Source: Lamellibrachia satsuma (lineage: Eukaryota > Annelida > Polychaeta > Sabellida > Siboglinidae). Taken from it: a stretch of DNA of 64,000 nucleotides. Below the pieces are notes generated by a model, which saw only the letters and a program-made list of their open reading frames with translations, was not told the origin of the DNA and searched no databases. A program made the translations under genes and the position numbers. This document shows positions 11,668 to 24,200 of this stretch, piece after piece. The stretch spans positions 7,095,001 through 7,159,000 of the forward strand of contig BSQZ01000005.1 in NCBI GenBank assembly GCA_033239005.1. Direction: 5' to 3'. Each line of letters begins with the position of its first letter. Position 1 is the first letter of the stretch.

Positions 11668-14600
11668 AATTTCAGGCTAAATTCTATCCTTGATGACACG
11701 TCAGTTAGCTGAAGGACATTATTAATAGTATGTACCTGAGTTTCTCGAAATGCCAGATGCAAATTCGTGTACAGCTCCATGAAATGTAAAGTCATCAATG
11801 GAATATAAATAATAAATAGTGGTCTATCCCCACAATAGTTGGAATGAAAGTCGAAACCCTTCACCTTTTTATAAATGTGCATTCCTTAATGCATCCAAGA
11901 GCGTATACCATACAGCATCAATCGCAACAGGAACGACACATGTTTACTAACAAACAAAACCATCAGACACAACCCAGTACAATCATATTCCAGCTGTAGA
12001 CAATTAATCAAAGATGCTCTTTATCTGACTGCCCGGAAATCCTTTGACTTAGTCGTCTGTGAAATGCGTGGAAGCGCCAGGGCTACGTGACTCTCCTGAA
12101 AGGACAGGACGGAACCAACACTGCACTTAGTGGAACACAATATCGAGAGAGGTGAATTAACACCGTTGATGAATGCGCTTAATGCATCTTCAAGCATCTT
12201 TATTAGCTAAATGGATTACTTTGCACTGTCCGTTCGTGTGTGCCGGGCTAATGGAAAGCTGTGCAGCGCTGGCGAATCCGACTACCAACAATGGCGTAAC
12301 GACAGCACAAGGAAAACAACTTAGCGCTGAATTTACGTCACTCTGGCATACACGGCGGCTTCAGAATGGTGCCGTAAGTGCCCTATACATGGCAGTGATT
12401 TGAGAACAAAACACGTTACTCACAGGCCGCCACTGTGTATTGACAGCAAATACAATCGAACATCCTGTCTTGATGACGCCGCTTCACCCTTAGTCAGTGT
12501 TAATTACTAATTATATGGGACAGAACTTTGAAATTACATGAAATGTGTGAAGACACTCATAATACTTAGTCCTATTTGCCTTTCTTTTGTCTCCATTTTT
12601 GTTGTTGAAAGAAGGGAAAACAAAAGGATCCTGGGTACCATTTTTTTAAAGATTCTTATGAGCTCATAAGCATGATTTCGGTCCTTGAAATTGATTTTGC
12701 TCCTTAGCTATGATCGAAACATAAAAAAGAATCCATCGTAGAAATGCTCTTAAAATGCCTATTATTCAATTCTCTATTATGGCCACTGTGGCACTGAAGA
12801 GCTTAAGAGGAAACATTACCTCCTTAGCTTATGATGGATTCAAAAGCATCTTAGTGAAATGTACTTTAAAAACGTTCTTTAAAATGTATGATATATTCTG
12901 TTTTATGGTGGATTTTCCTTAAACGTGCTCTTTAGCTTAGCGAAACGCTCCCCTGGAGAATAAATTTAAATGGAATGCTGAAAAAATTGGATGATGTTGA
13001 ACTGCAGAGGGATGCAAAGAAATATAGAAAAAATTACCAAGAGGACTCCACAAACTAAAGATGACAGTCATGTAGACATTCCTAACATGGTTGTGCAGGG
13101 TTTTATTTCGGTGTTCCCGAGAGGCCGATGCCCAGCATCCATGGGCAGGGCTCTGGGGCTTATGTATGTAAAAAGTGGCATAACTTAAGGATATATGTAC
13201 TGTCAGGCCGAACAAACATTGCACAATACTAGGAGGTCTGGTCTGGTGTTTAGGTTTCTATTTGAAAACTTCCCCTTGCCCTATGCCACTCCACTAAATA
13301 TGAACTCATAGTGATATTGCGGAATTCATACACACATAATTATATACACAATTATCTATTCACCACCAGTGGGTGGCTTTTTAGTATGCACAGAGATCTG
13401 AAATTACTGTCTTTTCCAAATTACCACCGCCATGTACTACAGAACATAATATGGACAAATATGAAAAGCAACCCAAACCTTTATCTATACCTGGTGGACC
13501 CACAGATGAAACCCCTCATTTCAAGCTGACAGCTAGGTACCTTTGGGGCAGGGATAATTCACCATTAGTGTAAATGCCAGAGTGAGAACTAGCAGCAAAA
13601 CACATCAGGGGAGTCTCTGGTACCAGAAAGTCAGGTAATGACCAATTAGTGCTTCTAATTGGAGGAATGTTGCTCGCTTTTTTCACCTAATTAAGAACTA
13701 TGCAGCATACAACTAATTAACCAATGCTCAGAAGAGTCTGTGGCACATCACAATGGAGGTTGTATTCTGGTTACGTGCAAGGCTGACAGACAAAAAAGAA
13801 CATATTTCTTTGAACAAAACCAACAGTTGAAGTTAACACTTAAATTTTTACTAATCTAGAATATATACATGCATTTGTTGATGTATTGCATTATAATTTA
13901 ATTATAATAGCTAGAAGCTTGTAAAAGCAAGACATGAATGATAAAGCACATTAGCTTTTCTTTTTCTCAAAGTAGACATCTATGGTTTCATGTTTGACTG
14001 ATACAAAGGTAACCAGGTAATCAGCATACCCACTATCCAAGTCATTTAAACTCAAAACAAACTAATCTGAATTTAAGTGAGAATGCTAATTTTAAATGTA
14101 CTGATACTTGAAACAAAAAAATCACATATCAGGTAATTATTATTGATTATTACTGTAATTAAAATAATACAAGTTTCTTTTCAAGTGGAATGCTCCTGAT
14201 CCCTGATCTTTTTGTGCAACTTTTCATAAAAAAAATTTTACTCAACAAATTATCGTACTTAAGTGGCGATGTCTGATGTCCTCACCAAAACATGAAAATT
14301 ATCCCAGGCCAGAAGGTCTAAGTCCTGATCATTCATTCAACACAGCTACCCAACATCCCATAAGACCCAGCAGCCTTCCAACTCCTAATCAGCCTATCCC
14401 TTCTTCCCTCCCACACACTGATTCTGCCCAGCATCCTCCACTAATTAAGGACAAGCCAGGAGACTGCCTAGGGGAAAGCTGTAACAGTTCCATTCCTACA
14501 CACAACCTTACAACCTGCCACTACCAGGCTCTGTGTGTCTGATTACTTGCCCAGGGCAATTAGATGTTTGTAACAGTGCTTCATGTAGCCAATTAAAATT

Positions 14601-14689
14601 AATTTGGCATTGAAATGAGCCAGCCAGCTGCTCAGAGTAACCGCAGCCCTTGGTCCCTGCTGCTGAAGCTAACAGTGGTGCCACCTGTA

Positions 14690-14965
14690 GGACAACAATG
14701 ACATTCACCCTTTCAGTGGGGATGACGGGAAAGGTGTGCTGCGCAGTTGTCTTGATGGTGGAGATTCGGACTTTCAGTCAAGGGGACCGGGGTTCAAAAC
14801 CACATAAGTGCCGTTTCGTAACCCCACTTTGCCAGTGTCTTTCGGAAGAGACACTAAAAACTGTTTGTCCCTTCCATCTCCCTCTGGTGTCTATGCCAGT
14901 GGAAGTAAAAGATCCCACACAGGGGTTAAATGTGTAACCTGCTTTGGACTCCATCTCTTGTGAGC
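14690..14965 (+). mobile_element. tRNA-derived SINE with conserved core
   Basis: A pol III B box, GGTTCAAAACC, lies at 14791-14801 within a tRNA-like head (about 14740-14805). The downstream body contains CTTTCGGAAGAGACACTAAA and GTAAAAGATCCCAC, which resemble the central domain shared by many animal SINEs. The link to a named SINE family is from memory and not confirmed. A shorter core relative lies near 21260-21300. Confidence 0.65.
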
Positions 14966-16769
14966 CACTGCAGAAGTGTCCACGGTAGAAATCCACAACT
15001 ATAATGAAATTACTTACCTGTACATAGCATATACACGTCTTCAACCAAGTGCATACTTCTGTGTGAAGACAAGGTCTTCAAAGACTGGAACCAAAAGCTG
15101 GTCCGCCTCGGCAACAACACCCAAGCGCTCGAATCCAACATTGAATCCATGACACATCTGACTGCACTGCGAGAGTGAGCAACATCTTCCAGTTCGACTG
15201 ATGGCACTGTACCCTATCTGCGTCTGTGGGTAACCTACCATTCACCCACACTGACGATATCTCTGCCCTTGAGGAGGCTTGGTCTTGGACTTCAATCCAG
15301 ATGCTGAAATTAGTCAAATATTTTAAATAATTTGAGAAATGGTGCTACTGAATATAGTAATTTTTTTCATGTACTACTGTACATATAATAATTCTAACAA
15401 GTGAAACAGGGTCAGAGGTATGTGGGAACATAGATTATAAAAGATACAAAGCTAGGTGCAACCATAAAAACCGAGTCTTAGACTGGCCTAGCCCTAGGTA
15501 CAACTAGTACAAGTTGTCAGTATAACAATTACCACGTGCCACGTGAATATGAAAGTTCCAGAAAGAAGTACTTTAAAGGCAGCGTGTTAGTGTTACGGAA
15601 ACTTTAAATAAAATATTTGGTTAATTACGATAAATATAACAAATAAGGACAATAGCTCATTAGTAAAACGACCTAACTGAGAGGGTCTAACTATGAAAAC
15701 CACCTTATCATTTTGCTTATAAGCTATACCTAAATTGCTATAGTCTATTAGTATTATTAGTAATACAATGTCAATGACAACGTCAATGTCATCGACATTG
15801 AATGATTGATGGCAGTGACATCACAAACAACAAAATTGGGGCCATGTTCCGATGCAGTTTACATTCTGGGTACATTGTTGTTTTATGGCTTACGTAAGTC
15901 GCATGTGCATCTTTCATAAGTGTTACAAACGACGTCAGAGCTTTCGTTAACGTAAATGTAGAAAAGATGCAAAACAACGCTCCTACAGACAAGTTCATAG
16001 CAGCAGACAACATAGAACTGAACTGATACGTGTGGTGCCATCTTACGGATTGTGGTAAATCGAGGGCACGTGTTTTTTAGTTTTATACTGCATTATTATT
16101 AATATAAATATATTTAAATTGCACTTTCATAAGCATAACTAACATAAATTGTTCTTATGCGCCTTTTTAAAAAGTAAATTGCATTTATTCTCTTTCTACA
16201 TTTCACGAATTTTAGCATTTCCAATGTTTGCTAATAAATCCACCAATCAGAGACACGTACATCCACAACTTCTGTCAAAGTGCGAAATTCAAAATTAGAA
16301 ATTTTATAAGAAAGTTTAGACCTACACATGCAGGCATGTTTATTATACTTGCTACAACAATATTTTTATTTTATATTCATATATTGTGCAGGTTTACTTT
16401 CTACTGCATATCTAATCATACTGTTTTAATATTAACGTACGTTAAAACAACATAACGGTGTATTTATCTGAGCGATAATATGTGTATTGACCCTATTAAA
16501 CTATTACTGTATAGTCCCGCCCAGTTCACAGTAATATATTCTGTCAACTTCCAATGCTAATTAAAGCATGGCCCAGGGGTGTGTTTTACATGCAGATGAC
16601 CAGATCATGATATGGAATAACTTTAATTTCTAAAAGCTTACCCCTCTAAAGACTAAGTCTAAGGTAAGCTGATCTTCACTTCAGTAGACAGTACTAAGCT
16701 GATCTTCACTTCAGTACAGTAGTACAGACTACACAGTCAGCGCATATCCAGTCCATGGGCATAGCTTAG
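14966..16769. other. Intergenic, no gene seen
   Basis: AT-rich sequence with no supported coding exon. A short doubled motif, AAGCTGATCTTCACTTCAGT, occurs at 16666-16685 and 16696-16715. Confidence 0.55.
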
Positions 16770-16935
16770 GACCGTTCAAAAACACTTTATGCACAACCCC
16801 CCTGGGCCTGGCAGACCTGTGTTAATTCCAACACCAACTCAACGTATTAGAGTTCTCTGACTCTGGGAAACATTCAGCCACACAGTAATTGCTTTGCAAA
16901 ACTATTAGTTCACATATCTACCACTGCCAGGTACT
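16770..16935 (-). mobile_element. SINE body fragment
   Basis: This stretch matches the body of the SINE at 6485-6830 in patches: CCTGGCAGACCTGT near 16808, GGAAACATTCAGCCACAC near 16866, then CACATATCTACCA. The tRNA-like head is not clearly preserved. Orientation is by comparison with the first copy. Confidence 0.5.
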
Positions 16936-18055
16936 CATTTCAGGCCTTGACATTAAGCTGTTGTACCCAGTGGCCCATCGGGCCTGTAGATGTTAAAAAT
17001 TACTGGCCCCCCAAAAAAGTTATTAGTCCGAATTTTTTTTATTGATTTAAATGAAGCACTATTTTTTTTACAATTACATTATAAGTTGAAGGATGCAAAT
17101 TTGGCCTCTATTTATTTTGCTGTTGGTGATTTACTTTCATGCTTTCAGTCAGTATTCTGTATGGCAGACAATGTTGCTGCAGGAATCGTTTGAGAATCAT
17201 TATGCCGTTTGTCGAAGCTGCAGGTGCAACAGGTCGCGTTTTGAGTATCGAGTTACAGTTAGTTATACTCGAAAATAGGAACGGGACCTGACACTGTACA
17301 TAACTATGACTGTTACAATTGGGTTTATTTCTTTCAAATATTTTTTGGGCTGAAGTACAAACTTATAAGCTTAGCTATCTGCGCCCTAGCAGGTCCTGGA
17401 ATGTATGTTAGGTGCCGTCATGAAACCTAGCAGACAGTTTGTGAACCAGTTGGTTTATATGAAATCAGTACGTTGAAGGCATATCGCGATATTCGATACG
17501 TATCGTGCAGAAGAAAATGCTGCAATATACCGATATTATACTGGTAACGTGGCGCAACCCTAGTAAAACATAGGCGCCCACAATTCAGAAAAAGACTGCA
17601 TGTTGTCACTAGTGGCGACATCATGCAAACTGTTTTGTGAGGCTCAAACATATCAAAACAAGACGGCAACTATATGAAGTGACAACACAAAATCAGATGT
17701 GATGAAGATTGTGTTTAATTGTATCGCCGGGGTGGATGGCAAGGACAAGTGATGGAAACAATGACCTGTGGCTGCGACTAATGGGATAAAATGATCTGAA
17801 ACCATGTTGGACCACCGGGCCAGTAAAATATGGAAACTTGTAAATGTCGAGGCTTGTGGATATTGTACTAGCTTGCATAATTTTGAGATTGTAGCGATGT
17901 ATACACGCATTTATTGTGCACTAAACACACATTAATTATATCAACCTGTTACAGAATATCACATATTTATATGAGTGGCATATCGGGATCTGCCAAAAAC
18001 ATAAACAGCAAACCTGTAGAGTTTCATAATATGGTATCTTTCTTTTTCCCCACAG
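16936..18055. other. Upstream region of gene 1
   Basis: No coding exon is recognised. Gene 1 begins in view with an exon that has a 3' splice site (CCCACAG at 18049-18055) just before its ATG, so a 5' untranslated exon and the promoter should lie in or upstream of this stretch. I could not place them. Confidence 0.4.
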
Positions 18056-18202
18056 TGTTCCTATGGCTGACCCCTATCAAGACTGTGAATCTCCTACGAT
18101 AAACGACGCCAGTGACAGCGAAGACGGGGTGTCGTTGGTTGACTCTGTTTCCAATGGCGGCCACCAGTCTCTTTTCACCAACTCTGAAGGATATTTCTCG
18201 AG
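18056..18202 (+). CDS. Gene 1 exon 1 (first coding exon)
   Basis: The acceptor CCCACAG ends at 18055, seven bases of leader follow, and the ATG is at 18063 ([12 protein letters not shown]). The donor AG|GTATGC leaves two bases that pair with the first base of the next exon to make Arg. The encoded segment is acidic and Ser-rich. Confidence 0.8.
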
Positions 18203-21200
18203 GTATGCAATAAAGTAACTACCGTATTTGACCTAATAGGTGTATAGTACACTTGATAAAAAAACTGGGCCATGGAAATATGTCAAGGAATCTGTTTTTA
18301 TAAGCGTACACCACATTTGTTTCTCTGAACAATAACGTAACCATTTAACACCGGTGGTTTCATTTGGTGACTAGTGTAGAACAACTGAAAAGTTGTGCCA
18401 ACTGTTTAACACCAGATGGCGACATTTTTTATTTGTTCCACACTAGTCAAATTACAATAATTGTGGATCCTGCTGATTAAAAAGGGGGTTGGCTAATTAG
18501 GGTATGTATGCTTAATAGGTTGAATATGGTATATCAGTATCAAAGAGTGTCAGATAAAAGGTTTTTAAAAATATATTGTGATATTGTTTGAAGATCATTT
18601 TGTAAACATCAGTGCCTTGTAATATAATTATTATGTAATTGTTTCTGCATTTTTAGCATTTATCCCTGAATGTTTTGACTTTTAAATACCATGTGCTTAC
18701 ACTGGTGTTCAACATGATCTTTACATCCTCACATCTCTGTAACAATTTAAAATATTGCATTTTGGTTGTTTTATCATAGACCTTTGTGTGTCTTGTTATG
18801 TATATATTGCAAATGGTTTGGTATAAAAAATATATCAACAAAGACAGGTTTGTTGAACACTGCCAAAACAAACAAACAAAATGCAATTTTTTTGGGGGGG
18901 TTTATAATATTTGCTACAATTTACTGCAATTAAATAGTCATTATAAGTGTGGTGTGGGCAGGGATAAAAAATGTACTATTGTCTGTAGGACCCCTATATA
19001 GGGACTAAGAACTGGGGCTTCCCACCAAAACAAAAATGCAAAAAAAATTTAATATGAAATTTTTCATACTAAAATGAGCTGCTGATATCATACTTAGAAT
19101 TGTAAATGGGTGTTTCTTATGCAGGTGTTCTGAGAGACTGAACAGTGACACGGAAGAAGGTGATGAAGCTGAGAAAGTGGAGGATGATGTGGAAGAGGAT
19201 GGGGGATGTGAAGCGGGAGAATTTGGAGAGGGTTACGGGGAGGGCAACGTCAGTTTCAGGGAAGTGAAGATGGAACGACGGAGAAAAAAAATCCTACAGG
19301 AGATTCTTGACACAGAACTCACCTACCAGCGCCACCTGGAGTATATTGTTAAAGTGAGCGACATCTGATTTTGTTTTGGTTTAAATATTGATATAGGATT
19401 CAGGGTCCCACACATGGTGAACTTTGTTAGATGTTCAAAATATTGGAATAATTGTCATTAATAATCTTTATAATCTGACACAAATATGGTAGCAGTGCAT
19501 CTGACATATGGCTATAAAGAAACTTATTTATGTAACAGATTTTATTCCTATCTGTGAAATAGTTTTAGAGATATTACAAACAAAATTCCATTGCCTTTTC
19601 TTTAGATATTGCCAAAATTTACAAATGACCACATTTAGCAAATGGTCTGTTCATTTTGATTTCTAATGCAGGATTTGCATGAATACGTAATTTTTCAGTG
19701 CATGGTATTTTTTTGGAATATTGATTTAAAACAGGTACTATATACTTATACAGAATGTGCTTTTCAAACAAATTGCAGTTCTTCGAAACACCAACACGGG
19801 AGTCTGGCCTCATTCCCGATCACGTCATTGTGACGATCTTCAGCAACATCCGTCAGATCATCAGCATCAACACAGAGCTGTGGGAGCACCTGAACATGTT
19901 GTCAACGGGTGCAGCGTTCCTTCAGATGGGACCCTTCCTGAAACTCTACTCCACCTATGCCAATAATCACGAGCGGGCACTGGCGACCTTGTTGGTACAA
20001 AAACAATTTATTACAATCCTAGGAAAATGGTTAATCTTTCCTGTTCTAGAGAACAATAAGAGTTTCTATTTAAAGGTGCCTTTCATTCAGATAGTTAGAT
20101 GCCTTTCTTAAAAGAATGTTTAAAAAAAAGTTGGCTTCTCGAAGATCTTTGGAAGTTTTTAATCGTCATCTCGACATTTCTCAGGGGCCCATTTCATTCA
20201 GATAGTTAGGAGTATATAAATGTGATTTTCATCTTAAACAAAATTGGTCTCTTAAAATGATCATGGAATGTTAAAACGTGTCTCTAGCACAGAGCCATGG
20301 AATACTCATGTTACGATGGAAATCATTATCATTAATTATTATGAGAAAATTCATACACAAATGTAATAAAAGAATTACATAATGTTGATGATGGTTTGGC
20401 TGTAAAAATTTAATTTGTTTATTAATGAAATCGATTCAAGGTATCTTTTATTTTTTTTTGCCTGATGTAATATATAATTATATATCTGCCATGTATTTTG
20501 TCTCGGCAGGTTTCCTTTTGTTAAACATGTTATTCGTTATTTGCTGCTTTACTTGCATCTGTCATAGTTATGAGGCTGTCTAGTGTAATATGGGAATGAA
20601 GGAGATGTTTCAGCATTTGTCTCTTCCCTAGGAGTGGGAACAGAAATGTCCTGAGTTTTCCCAGCTGAGACGCAGGCAGGAAGAGCTGCCCGAGTTAGGA
20701 GGGTTGAAGTTAAATGCTCTACTCATCACCCCTGTCCAGCGAGTACCAAGGTAAGCATGAGTTACTTATTCGCAAGTCAATCCAGTTCAGGTATAAGAAA
20801 CAAGAAATCATTTGAAGTTAGTTTGTTGTTTAGGAGCTGGTTTTGAATGGAAATAAGATTGGCACAGAATCGGTGACCAAGTTTAATGCATTTTGCATTT
20901 AAAAATTATGATAGTAAGTGCTGTTTTCATTATATTGGTAGGTTGAATTTTTATGTATCGTGACCCGGGTCAATATAATATGCAATGGGGAAATGGCCCC
21001 CAGGCAAACCTTCATTTCAAGTGCAGTACTCAATTGTCAAGTTGAATTCATTACAAATATGGCCTATAGTGTATAGTGGATGTGATCAATAAACGTAAAT
21101 ATGAAGAAAACACAAGATTAGCTATAAAAAAAAGGGTCACATTCCCATAGGGCGGGTCATTATACCATTACGATATACTGACCCGTTTTATTAAGCGGTT

Positions 21201-24200
21201 CAAAATACCACGCCGGCATTCACGTTCACCAACTGCCATTTTGTTCACTCCACTTTGCGTGAGGAGGAATAAAAGATCCCACTCAAGGGGTAACTGTGGA
21301 CTAAAAATCTCGAACATGCACTGCGCCAATTATATGTAGGATGGGAGCTCCATCAGCTGCTGCCCTAAACGTGCCTTAATAATGGAAGAAAGTGCCATGA
21401 ACTCCTGGTCTAGGCCGGTACCGGCAATTTATAAGTTGAAGTGATGTTCATTCTCACTTAACTGTCTTTCCGGCATAGGTACAAGCTGCTTCTGGACGAC
21501 CTGCAGCAGAATACCCCCAGTGATCACGCTGACCTCCACGCCCTTGAGGGTGAGTTACCCTTGTCACAATTACATACCAGGTTGTACCCTCACACATGTT
21601 CACCCTCATGCCCATAGATTCAAGGACAACAAACATTTACTTTTGCATTGACTAACAAAAATATCAACTGAAAATTAAAAATTGCTTTTTGGCGAGTTTT
21701 CTTCTTAAGGGGAGACACCCCACCTGGATAGGATTTATTTACTTAAGTGTTGCAATTTTTTTTTTAAGATAAGCTACAATTCCATGGTGGCCTTTTTGTG
21801 TTTCCATGAAAACGGGGTCCGGCAGAACAAATTTTAATAGTTTAATAGAATTTGGGGAGAAAAAATTGCATTAGCTACACAATAAAAAAATTAGTCTTAT
21901 CATGTCTCCCCTTAAAGGCCATATCCTGGGATTAAATGTGCAATGTTCCTGAATGACAAATGATTGATGCACTTTCAAATGATGGTATAGCCAAATATGT
22001 TATGCACTGAATAAGAGCATACAACCTAAAAAGAGCCTTTAAATTTGCCACCTCCCGGAAAGTGCAGAGCAATACAAGCATTAGATTCACACAAGCTCTG
22101 TGACGTCATGTGTAGAACACAGCCACTGGCATGGAGTACGTGTGGCGGCCTGACTGTGATTGACAGCTGTGTGACGTCAACTGTGGAATACAGCCGTCGT
22201 TGGCCTGGAACGAATGCGGCGGCCTGACTATAATTGACAGCTGTGTGACGTCGCGTGTGGAGTACAGTCGCCGGTATGGAGCACAGCCACCAGCATGGAG
22301 CACGTGTGGAGCACAGCTGCCGGCATGGAGCACGTGTGGAGCACAGCTGCCGGCATGGAGCACGTGTGGAGTACAGCTGCCGGCATGGAGCACGTGTGGA
22401 GCACAGCTGCCGGCATGGAGCACGTGTGGAGCACAGCTGCCGGCATGGAGCACGTGTGGAGTACAGCTGCCGGCATGGAGCACGTGTGGAGCACAGCTGC
22501 CGGCATGGAGCACGTGTGGAGTACAGCTGCCGGCATGGAGCACGTGTGGAGCACAGCTGCCGGCATGGAGCACGTGTGGAGTACAGCTGCCGGCATGGAG
22601 CACGTGTGGAGTACAGCTGCCGGCATGGAGCACGTGTGGAGTACAGCTGCCAGCATGGAGCACGTGTGGAGTACAGCTGCCGGCATGGAGCACAGCCACC
22701 GGTGTGGAGCACAGCCGCCAGTATGTGGCAGTGGCTCATGAATAATGGCGGCTGACTTCAGTAGTTCTGCGAGCGATGTCAATTTTAACACAGAGAACGA
22801 CGAATTTGATGATGATATTATATATTTTGGAAACAGTGGGGATAACATTCAAGAGACTGAGATTGTTTCTATTGATGTTAGTCAGCCTGGCGTGGCACCA
22901 TATAGGCAAGAACCGACTGTGAGGGTCTGACAAGTTGATAACGTTGCTCCCGTTGTGGTGATACTCGTAACTCAGTGTATATCTTGGCGCCTGTTTTAAA
23001 AAATTGTAGATGTCTTGACATCTGTCTTTTGAAGCCTATCTTCCATTGCATTTATCCCTCAAAGTCGTCAGGTGTCATGAAATGTGTAATAGAAATGATG
23101 CTATTCACTGTAGCATGAGTCCAGTCTAACCTCCTGTTCCCATTTCTGCAGAAAAATCATGTCTCATGGAAAGCTATGCATCGAATGGCAAATAAAATTG
23201 GAATTGCCACAGTTTCCCACAACATATCTTTTCACCACTTCTACACATCAATGAGGGAAACGGTTGAAATAAAATGAACGTCAGATCTGGGGAGATGTGT
23301 TCTACACATGACGTCACGAATCTGCCCCACGCGACATTTCTGGAAAACAGACATTTCCATGTTTAGACTGGCATGTTACTGTTTGTTAAATTTTATCAAT
23401 GTTTTGGCTATAATGTAGTTTCAGATTTGCCATAACATTGAAGAACACATATATACAAATATATTTATACAGTTTTTATGTACATTTATTTGAACAAGAT
23501 ATGACCTTTTAAGTTTAAAAAAAATACAAAAACACCAGTTTTATCATTGATCTCCGTTTTGTGTCGATAGAGGCGACGCGTCAGATCGGTGCCGTGGCAT
23601 GTCACATCAATGACCACATCAAGCAACAGGATAACTTCATGAAGATGTTGGCCATCCAGAAGAGTCTGTCAGGCCCAGCTGTGCCCAAACTCCTTGTGCC
23701 CGGCCGCAACTTCCTCAAAGAGGGCACGTTGAAGAAGGTGGGTTCGGCCCGGGCATAGAACCCATCCAGGGAATGCAACAGATCATTTTGAAATTGTAAA
23801 TAATTGTTGTGATGCATTTGTCGCAGCCCATCAAGATTTCTAGTAGTCGGTGGCCCATGAATATCTGTCATGAATGGTAACCCATTAAGAATGGTTAAAG
23901 TTGGTAGCCTGTAGAAATTTGTAGCAATTGGTAGCATATAAGTATTTGTAGTATTCAGTAGTATATAAAGATTTGTAGCAGTTGGTAGACCATCAAGAAT
24001 TGTAATAGTCACTAGCCCATCAAACATTGTAGCAGTTGGTAGCCCATCAAGTTGATATCAGTCAGTAACCCATCAAGATTTATTCCAGCCGATTGCCCAG
24101 CAAAATTTTTTTATTGTGAAATCATTCTACACCCAGGTGATCCCTGAATTGTTTGTTTTCATATTGACGTATGACTTGAAGGTGTCAAAGGGCGGCGGTC

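Larger units (their letters stand above)
9951..14689. other. Intergenic, hairpins and palindromes but no gene
   Basis: No exon or RNA gene is supported. The region contains the twin hairpins at 10442-10504 and the 24-bp palindrome at 11644-11667, listed separately. The open stretches at 11511-11882, 12173-12403 and 12937-13224 lack protein character. Confidence 0.55.
22100..23317. other. Intronic segment bounded by a 22-bp inverted repeat
   Basis: GTGACGTCATGTGTAGAACA (plus CA) at 22100-22121 recurs in exact reverse complement at 23296-23317, within intron 5 of gene 1. Between the arms lie the 30-bp minisatellite and an open frame from 22746 ([15 protein letters not shown]), 61 codons and acidic. 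The perfect arms suggest a small inverted-repeat element, but similarity does not extend visibly beyond 22 bp. Confidence 0.45.

Noticed and set aside
12173..12403. 76-codon plus-strand frame
   Set aside because: No splice context, no homology and no neighbouring exon.
22026..22848. Long open frames on both strands over the 30-bp array
   Set aside because: Several frames on both strands are open at once because the unit is 30 bp without stops. Intronic position in gene 1 supports non-coding.
24137..24181. Upstream acceptor CACCCAG for exon 7 of gene 1
   Set aside because: It is in phase but would add 15 hydrophobic residues within a PH loop. It is kept only as an alternative.
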